NCBI GenBank assembly: GCA_029204225.1
Contig: CM055100.1
Location: 22,128,248 to 22,192,247 of the forward strand
Direction of reading: 5' to 3'
DNA length: 64,000 nucleotides
Source of the DNA: Diphasiastrum complanatum
Taxonomy: Eukaryota; Streptophyta; Lycopodiopsida; Lycopodiales; Lycopodiaceae
Position 1 is the first letter of the stretch; every line of letters starts with the position of its first letter. Shown in pieces: positions 39,022 to 48,600 of this stretch. The position numbers and the translations under genes are program-made. A model generated the notes under the pieces. It was given only the letters and a program-made list of their open reading frames with translations, had not been told where the DNA came from and did no database searches.

Positions 39022-41050
39022 TAGTAAAGAGTGCCCGTCGTTGATGGGCATTGGACGGTCGACGATCTAGGTTGATGATCTAGTGGGCATGCCCCTCATT
39101 GATGGGCGGCCGACGATCTTGGGTGACGGGTGGTCCTTATGCGGTCTAAAATGGTGGGTAAGCTCGTCGATGAGGCAATTGACAATTTGGGTTACGGCCG
39201 ATGGATTGGGTTGAAGGTCAATGGTTTGGGTCGAAAGTGGGTATGCCCATCGTTGATGAGATTGGGATGACGACCGATGATTTGGATGGCGGCTGATGGT
39301 TTGCCGATGGTCGTTTACGGGTGACTCACTATTCAAAGTAATATGTTAAGCCCGTCGTTGACGGGCAGCCTACTATTCAAAGTAATATGTTGTTCATGCA
39401 TGTGTGTATGTGTATGTGTGTGTGTGTGTGTGTGCATACATGCACGTGTGCGAATATTTGCTTTTAGGTGTGTATGGGGGTGTGTGTGTGTGTGTGTGTG
39501 TGCATATTTTGTATGCATGTGTTTGCAAATGTCTATTAACGGGCGACCCACAGTTCAAAGTGAATATGTTGTTTATGCATGTGGTATGTATGTGTGTTTG
39601 TGTGCATGTGTGAGGATGTTTTCTTTTAGGTTTGTATGTGACGTGTGTGTGTGTGTGTGTGGGGCGGGGGGTTCATATTTGATTTGTGTACGTGTGTGTG
39701 TGCATATTTGATTTGTGTATATATGTGTGCATATGTATGTGTATGCATATTCAGTGTGTTTACAATTGTATGCTTATGTTTGTGTGCATGCAAGTGTGTT
39801 TGTGTTTGTGTGTGTACATTTGTGGATTTTGTTTGTCAAAATCTTGGACAAAGAATAGGTTTTACAAGATTTTGAAAGACATCATACACAAAAAATATCC
39901 AAATTCACTCGTGTACACTATGAAATTCAAATTGAACTTTTATCGAACAGCCATAACCATCGAAAGAATCCCATAACATTTTTTGGTTAAAAGACATTTT
40001 AAATAGTCCAAATATATATTTTCAACCAATTTCAAAACATCGTAGAAATGTCATTGCTTAGTTCTAATACCATTGTCTGGCTATACACCAGGCTATCTAA
40101 CATTGCCTCAAAGGTAGACCCACTAATAGTGCTGCCATTCCTATAAACATATCATAACTTACTAGCAAATCTATATTTAAGAGCACACGAAATCTCTGTG
40201 GATATGCGCCAATGATACTCTCTTCACTGATCAAATAACGAATATACAGCTCTAACAACCAAATGACTGTGCTGCAAAAGATATGCTCTCCATCACCAAG
40301 CAGCTCCCTAAACTCCACGAAAAATCGACGATGATTCACCATCAAGTTCACCATATGCACAAACACACAAGTGGCCAACTGTTATTAGATGACATACAAA
40401 ATCCAATCTACAAATAACAAATAAAAGAATATGCGACACGACGTGACTAAAATGTAATTTTTGTCATGTCTATTTAAAAAATATGTAATATTTTTCAATA
40501 TAATGTGTTGTAACAATGGAAATTGTGAGTATTGTTTATAAACATAAAGATGCATGCTAATAGAACATGACAAACCATTAAGTTGATATACAAAGTGAAG
40601 CAAATACCTTGTTCAAAAATACTTGTTTGCTTCGCCATGAACTGCATTTGTTTGTTGTGTTACACGGGCTATGCTACAACTTTCACGGGCTATGTTTTTT
40701 TAGGTGGACTGACAGGAGAAGGGGGGGAACAGGGGGGAACATATGGGGTGGGCGGAGTGTGGGTGTGCTCCCTAATGGTTAAGAGCAAGTTGTTTGGACC
40801 GATGGTTTAAGTGCTCGGGGGAGATGGGTGGGTGGGTTTTGCCATGTGACAAAAAAAAGGGCGAGGGAGTGTTAAAAAAAGATATGCTCCCGCCTTTAAA
40901 AAATCTCTTTTTTATTTGGGGGGGGGGGGTTTCTTTCTTGATGGGGACTTTTTTTTCTCCTTTAAAAAAAAAAACTTAGTTTATGGGGAAGGGTTCGCAT
41001 TTTTAAGGGGGTTTACGTTTTAAAAGGGAGGTGTTTTACATTTAAGAAAA

Positions 41051-41087
<37 letters not shown>

Positions 41088-41260
41088 CAAGGGGGTGCCT
41101 CCATTCAATTAAAAATAAATATATGAATACATACCCCCCCCCCCACACACCCCTTATTTTATATATCTACACACACACACACATTTTAACCTTAATTTTT
41201 TTTTAGGGGCATGAAGGGACCTCCCTCCCTCTATGGGTGGTTGGTCAGCCTGTGTATGGG

Positions 41261-41312
<52 letters not shown>

Positions 41313-41497
41313 TGGGGCACGTGGGAGGGAGGGAAGAAAAAAAAAGGACTCTAGACTCTATACTTCATACAATATACCTCATCCACAAAAAGTTTTTTAT
41401 ATGGAGATGTGTGTGTGCGCGTGCGAGCACACACACACGCGCACATTCGATGTGTCGGGGAAGCCCACACACACACATAAGCGCATGCACACACACA

Positions 41498-41549
<52 letters not shown>

Positions 41550-42705
41550 CGCGTGTGTGCACACACGTGTTCCAAATTCCCCTCCCCCCTATTTTTCTCT
41601 TTTTATTGTCTCTTTTGCTCCCGATTAAGGAGTTAAAGCTAGTGAGTTTGGGCTTGTGGTTAAACATTCCTTAATTGGTGGGCCAAGGTAGGGATTCGAA
41701 GGATTGAAAAAAAAAAACGGTTTAAGGTAGTCTGGAAAATTTTTATGCTCATGATTTCAAAATAAATAAAAAAGCCATAGGGGCAGGCCCCTTAGTACCT
41801 TGTATGTTTGGTGTTTGTTCCCTCTTTTCTTTGATTCATGTCAATTCCTGATTTTTATTTTTAACAAAATGCAGATTGCAACTGTAGGATTGGCAGCAGC
41901 AGAGAATGTCATCGGTGTGGCGCTGGGTGGCATATTGTAGCTTCCTTATTCCCTTTTACTTCATGAGCTTTTATATATGGAAAATGCAAAATGTTTTAGC
42001 AATGAGTTTTAATGTTCCAATATTTATGTCATGTTTCTTGTATTCCACTTGCTGCTCGTGATGCCTTGTTAAAGATCATCGGAACTTATGAAATTCCTTG
42101 CATTCTTCAAATTCATTCTGGTTGTATGAAATATTTTGTTTTCTCAAAAGCATCGGAAAGAAGTTTAATTTTGTGCTTGTAAGGAACAGCTCTGTTATTG
42201 TAATTGACTTATCGGAAGCCTTTGAAAAACAGTGGGTAAAGCGATTGGGTTGACTGAAGCATCTATATCAGTTATGAATATGTCCATGTAGTTGACGTGA
42301 AGAAATGCTCAGACATTGTTTTGCCAATCAGATTCCTCAACTTTAGGATGACTAAATACTGTTTGCTATAGCTGAAGTGACTCAGTCGAATTTCGCCAAT
42401 TACATGCCTAGTATTTAGGATGACTAAATAGTCATAGCTGAAGTGACTGAGTCATATTTTTTACCTTTTGTGTGTTGTTTGCATAGACCTTGACCAGAAC
42501 TTAATGGACGTTTGCTGGTCTTTTGTATTTCTCCGCTCAACTGGGAGCAATGTTGCCATCGTATTTCTTTACGTCCTTTACAGCCATACTCCCTATACAA
42601 CAAGATTTGTATGCCAAAGTTTTTCATATCCATACACTGCAAAATATATGATTCAATAATTATATGTACCACAGTATTTATAATATGTTAATATTAACAT
42701 GTGTG

Positions 42706-42781
<76 letters not shown>

Positions 42782-45604
42782 TAGTTGCACCCCCCATCCA
42801 GAAACGCGTTTCTGAATTGCGTTTCTGGTTTGGGGAGCATTTCTGAGAAACATTTTTAAGCGGCAAAGAAAGATCTGAGAGTGGTTTGGAGTGAAGATGA
42901 TGGTTTGTATGGCAAACATATTACTGGTTTAGAGTTTAGGGTGCATCAGTGACTGTCTCAAAGAAGTGAATGCTCACCAGAGGATTGGGGAGAGGTGAAC
43001 GCTCACACGAAGAGTGACAAGCTCTCAGGACCAGAAGTCTCTGGGGGAAATTAGGGCTCACCAGAAGAGGGACAAGCTCTCAAGACAGGAAACCACAAGA
43101 CCGACACACCACTATGTCTTATATGATGAGATCGGTTTCCCCCCGGATGAACTTCAACAACTTACTAATTACTTATGCAAAATTGTGTCATTCACTACAG
43201 AAAACCACAAGACCTACACACTACTGTGTCTCGGTTGATGAGATTGGTTTCTCCCCGGATGAACTTCAACAACTTACTAGTTACTTATGGCACTACTTCA
43301 ACATGCTACGATACGCTGTCGAAATTTTGCGTACCAACACGAGGGCTCTAAAACATCTCCCAGTTTTCAGGTCCCGACCGGACAAAGTGTCCATGAAGCC
43401 CTGTTTAACGTCGAACTTCAGACGGACGTTGCGGGCTGACCGTCGGTTGTTTCCTCGTCCTATTTGTTCCCACAGGTTCATATCGAGGTTGTCCATTGGC
43501 CAAAACAGATGGCACCTAAAACGGATCCCATTTGGAGAAACGGGGCCGTCGGACGAAGAGTTGCAAAACTAGTCCATTTCGCTTGACCTAATTGCGTTTC
43601 TCTCCAGTCGAAGGGCCATTTTGACCGAACGTCGAGCCAAGATCGATCCCTTGGGTTCGTATCGGGATCACGAACCTGTGGACTGTGTTCCCGGACCATT
43701 GATGCATTCTACACAGTACCATGGCCTATGTGATGAGATAGATTTAGGGTTTGGGGTGGTACAATGTCACGTGGGCAACTGATCGGAGCATGTCCTGGTA
43801 GATGTCCGCTGACACAACGAACGGAAGCAAGAAGCAAAATTTCACGAGAGCCAGCGAGAGATAATGGGGCGACTACCGGAGCTGCAGCTACGTGCCCTCA
43901 CGGTCCTCGGACCTGCTCCCCCCTGCCCGAGCTGGCGAGGGTGAGGAAACGCAGCGGATTGGAATTAACTTCACCGCAGAACAATTGGCCATGGTCCGGG
44001 AAAGGGTCCCTCGTGCGTCCTCAATTCTGTGGCTTGATGAAAACAACTATGGAAAAACTGTTGTTCACAATTTTGAACTCCAGAAGTTAATGGACACCAG
44101 AAGAGTGAATGGTCAGCAGAACTATGCCATTCACTACAGGGGACCACATGACCGACCATCCTACAAGAGGTATAGCTACCTCTGTCAGCACAGGCCTACA
44201 CAGTACTGTGTCTTGTATGATGTGATCGGTTTCCCCCCGGATGAACTTCGACAACTTACTAATTACTCATGCAAAACGGTTTCATTCACTACAGGCCGTC
44301 CATCCGTTCCTCGTCCTGTCTGCTCCCACAGGTTCCTGGCAAGGTTGTCGGTTGGCCGAAACGGACAGCACCCGAAACGAAGCCTGTTTGGAGAAACTGG
44401 GTCGTCGGACAGAGAGCTGCAAAACTAGTCCATTTCATGTGACCTGATTGCGTTTTTGTCCCGTCGAACGACCATTTTGACCGAACGACACCCGAATCGA
44501 GCCACACTCGGCCCCTTGAGATCGTATCGGGATCACGAATCGTTGGATTGTATTCCCGGACCATTTTGTCAAGTCCGAATGTTTTTAGGTCCCATCCCAG
44601 CAAAGTGTCCCCGAAGCCCTGTTTGACGTCGAACTTCGGAAGGACGTACTGGGCCTGCGGTCCATCCGGTCCTCGTCCCGTCTGCTCCCACAGGTTCCTA
44701 TTGAGGTGGTCCGCTAACCGAAACGGACGACACCTGAAACGGATCCCGTTTGGAGAAACGGGACCGTCGGACGGAAAGCTGCAAAACTAGTCCATTTCAC
44801 TTGACCTAATTGTGTTTCTGTCCCGTCGAAGGGCCATTTTGACCGAACGACACCCGAATCGGGCCAGGCTCGGTCTTTTGAGTTCGTATTGGGATCACAA
44901 ATCCGTGGACTGTATTCCTGGGCCATTTTGTCGATTCCAAATGTTTTCAGGTCCCGTCCCTCGCGAAGTGTCCTTGAAGCCCTGTTCAACGTCGGAGTTC
45001 GGACGGACGTTCTGGGTTCTTCGTCGGTCCTTTCCTCGTCTTGTCTGTTCCGATAGGTTCCTATCGAGGTTGTCTGCTGGTCGAAACGAATGACACCTGA
45101 AATGGATCTCGTTTGGAAAAACGGGACCGTCAGACGGGGAGCTGCAAAACTAGTCCATTTCGATTGACCTAATTGCGTTTCTATCCCGTCGAACGGCCAT
45201 TTTGACTGGACGATACCCGAATCGAGCCAGGCTCGGTCCCTTGGGTTCATACCCGCTTCACGAACCAATGGACTGTATTCCTGGACCATTAATGCATTCT
45301 ACGCAGGTTTAAGTGTATGCTACACAAGTGCAGCTTTGATGTTGAATCTGCACATACCTGTGTTGCAATGCCTACGACACAATGAGGACGTGTGGTGGGG
45401 TTGATGATGTTTATGGATGTGGTTATGATGATGATGGTTGTGGCTTGTTTTGATGGTTATGGCTGTGGGGTTGTGGGTTTAGGATGATTTGTTAGGGTTT
45501 AGGGTGTTATGTTAACTGTGCCATTCGTTAGGGTGTCGGGTTTAGCATGTTATGTTAAATGGTTGAACATGATGCATATGTTATGAATGAGATGCAGATG
45601 TGCT

Positions 45605-45653
<49 letters not shown>

Positions 45654-48600
45654 TTGCACGGAGCAAACCATTTCTGACTAACCATTCAAATTTCACAGAG
45701 CTAACCATTTGTAAGCAACCACGATAAATTAGCCATGGCACTAATAGACTGTAAAAAAATATATAAATCTCATCTGATGCCACTGTACATGATGCTAAAA
45801 TGTGTATCCGTATCTACAAGTCTGTGCTAAAAAAATCATCCCTCTGCGTGCCAGATGCATCTGCAGGGGTGTCAGATACAAAGTCTGGCTGGGAGTCTGG
45901 AGGCATCTGGGACTCCTCTAAGTCTGGGCCAACGCCTGCCAAGAGATGACTAGAAGAATCATCAGTGCGTCCCCTCTTGGCTGGCCTGCCTCTGGGTCTG
46001 CCGGAAGGAAATGGTAAACTCCTGCTGGGGGTCTCCCTCTGCCACGGGGGGGTCTCTGGGAAGAACTGCCTGCCTGTGATGCTCTGAGTCGTCTCTGTGC
46101 TATCTATCTCTGGGCAGCAGCCTCTGTCTCCCGCAAACTCTGACCAGCCATCATCGGAAAGGGGGCGTGATGCGGGAGTACTGGGTGGGGCACGTGGACC
46201 ATCCCCTGCAAGGTCGACCGTCTCGTCTGAATCATATGTGGGCTCATCATCAGAGGAGGGCAATAGAACGTCAGCAGGGAGGGGGGTGGTCTCATCGGCA
46301 TCAGCATCGGCATCATCCTCGGGATCACCCCGCAGAGCACGCCGAGCGGCATCGTCTGGATCAACCTCTGGCTCTGGCTCATGATCTACCGCTGCAACCA
46401 GGCACTCATCGGGATTGACCTGCACAAGTCAATCATTCGTGAGAATAGCCGAAGCAACCGTGAGGGCAGTAAACTGAATGTCTTAAACCAATACAAAAGC
46501 AAAACGACAGAGCAACGAATATACCTGCAGCAGTAGGGAGCGTGCGCCTCCTGCCCTCATGCTGTCCATGATGCGTCGAACCACCCTGGTGTTGGTGTTG
46601 CAGTACACCAAGTCATTGCATCGCTCCGTCGTCAGACGGTTCCGCCTATTCGTGTGAACAAGGCTGAACGCTGACCAGTTCCGCTCGCACATGCAAGCAG
46701 AACAGTCCTGCATTAATTGGCAACAACTCGAGTGAGTATCGACCTTGTAGAGAAAATGCGAAAATTGGTTGGATGAATGAGATTAGACAACATACATGTG
46801 AAAGGACTCAGAGCGCGAGCGTCCTCAGGTCTGGCTGCCCAGCGTCGTAGCTCTCCCACCATGATACAGGCAAGAGCCTGTTCTCTCGAACACGTGCAAG
46901 GTCCTCGCCGAACAGCCCTAGAGAGTGCTTGCAGTTGAGCAGCGATATGCTTGAGTACACTTGAGCCCGCGCAGGGAAATTGAACGAACGACAGCGTACG
47001 ATAGATCAAGAGTTCACCTGTAACTGAGCCTCTGCACCTCGAGCCTGCTGCGGATACCAGTGTCGCTGTTGAGGAGGCGGATGTATGCGAACCAATCCGC
47101 ACACAGCTCTGCATCGTCGTACTGCCTCTCGCTTTGAAACAGCGGATGCAGTATGTGGGCCACACTGTGAATGGGCCGGTGAAACTTATCCCATCGCCGC
47201 TGCCACAAGCGCCTGATAGGCTCCAACCTGTGGACCAAACCACGTGGAGGCAACAGTTACATACCATCGTGTTGCGGCAGCAAGACGAAATAGAGTGCGA
47301 AATGGAAGTAAGGATGGTGTGACGGAAAAAAGTTATACCTGGCAGGGTCCAGCTCAGAACGATATGCCGCAATTCACCCTTGAGCTTGTGTAGCCGCTCA
47401 AGCATGATGAACTGGTAGGCGAAGCGGGTGCGAGCGGGCTTCTTCAAGTCGAGCCTGCATTGACAAACGGAATGAGAGGCACACATGAAACGAGCAAAAA
47501 AAAAAGAGCATCTTGAACGAGCCAAAAAGTAACTGGCAGGTTACCTGCTGAATGTGCGGAAAAGTGCCGTCATGCGGCGCTTGCGTGTGACGAAGTGCAC
47601 GACCGCAAGTGCCCTCGTGAGAATGTCATTGACCCAAGGCAGGCGCCCGATGGAATGCAGGAGGAGGTCCAGTGAGTGTGTGGCGCATGGAGTCCAGACA
47701 ATGGAGAGGTAGTCTGCCATAAGAAGCTCCCCCATACCGCGGCAGTTGGACGCATTGTCCGTCACAACCTTTCGCGATACGTTCACACAATCAGTTCACA
47801 GCTCATACTTTTTTCATACAACTGCGTCCTTTATGAGATGGTAGCAGATAAAAAATCTGGCTGGCACAAAACAAGAACGGGAAATTAAAATGGAGACCAA
47901 AGCGGCAATCAGGTCCGCGACCAATTCTTCCACGGATCTGTTTCCAATAGGTAAGGGGAGATCAGTTTTTCATATGCACAGAATTGGAGATATGGTGTTA
48001 GTTGGTATGGTTCTCATGAACGCAGGAGCCTTTTGCGACAGTTGTTGCATATTGCCATTTCATGTTTTCAATGCAATCTCACTCCGGCTCTTATATGTTT
48101 ACAATGCAACCTCACTCCGACATCTTACCAATTTGTAAAAAAATACTTTTTTTTTTTTAAGGGCCGTTCCGGAACGGGCAACTAAGATATATATCATAGT
48201 TGCCCAGAAACGCGTTTCTGGGTAAAATGTTCCCAGAAATGCGATTCTGATTCTAGAATCGTGCCAAAAACAGAACAAAAAAACAGATCTGCCCTAAAAT
48301 TGCCCTAAATTGAACCTAAACCATGTTGTTACCAGCCCAACTGTAACCAAAACACCTGGCAACCTCTACAGATGCAGTGCCCTTGATCAGAGCTTTAATC
48401 TGGTACCCATATTGCCCACAAATTTTTTTTTAAAAAAAACCCAATTTCCCCCCAAAACCCCTCCCAAGTCATTTTTGGTCCTCATTTCATAAATTTCACA
48501 GATTTCACACAGATTTCACAAATGGTCCTCTGATTTCACAAATGATTTCACAGATTGAACCAGATTTCACAGATTTTTGGATCTGATTTCACAAATGATT

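Larger units (their letters stand above)
42780..48186. mobile_element. hAT-like two-gene transposon, copy E (rearranged, 5.4 kb)
   Basis: The left end is CATAGTTGCACCCCCCATCC, with AGAAACGCGTTTCT just inside, after (TA)n. The right end, read inward on the minus strand, is CTTAGTTGCCCGTTCCGGAA before ATATATAT. Inside: GATGAACTTCAACAAC repeats, a 361-bp tandem array split by an ORF1 remnant, a (CT)n block, and the subfamily A transposase, which stops at 47806. The last 375 bp are not in copy A. Ends differ in their palindromes, so it may be a chimera. Confidence 0.7.

Noticed and set aside
43370-45290. CRISPR-like array
   Set aside because: Units of 361 bp are contiguous without spacers in a plant genome; this is a tandem repeat.
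47890-48138. A separate 82-aa gene
   Set aside because: Only the first 20 codons look protein-like; the rest reads like intron. Kept as a possible captured exon only.
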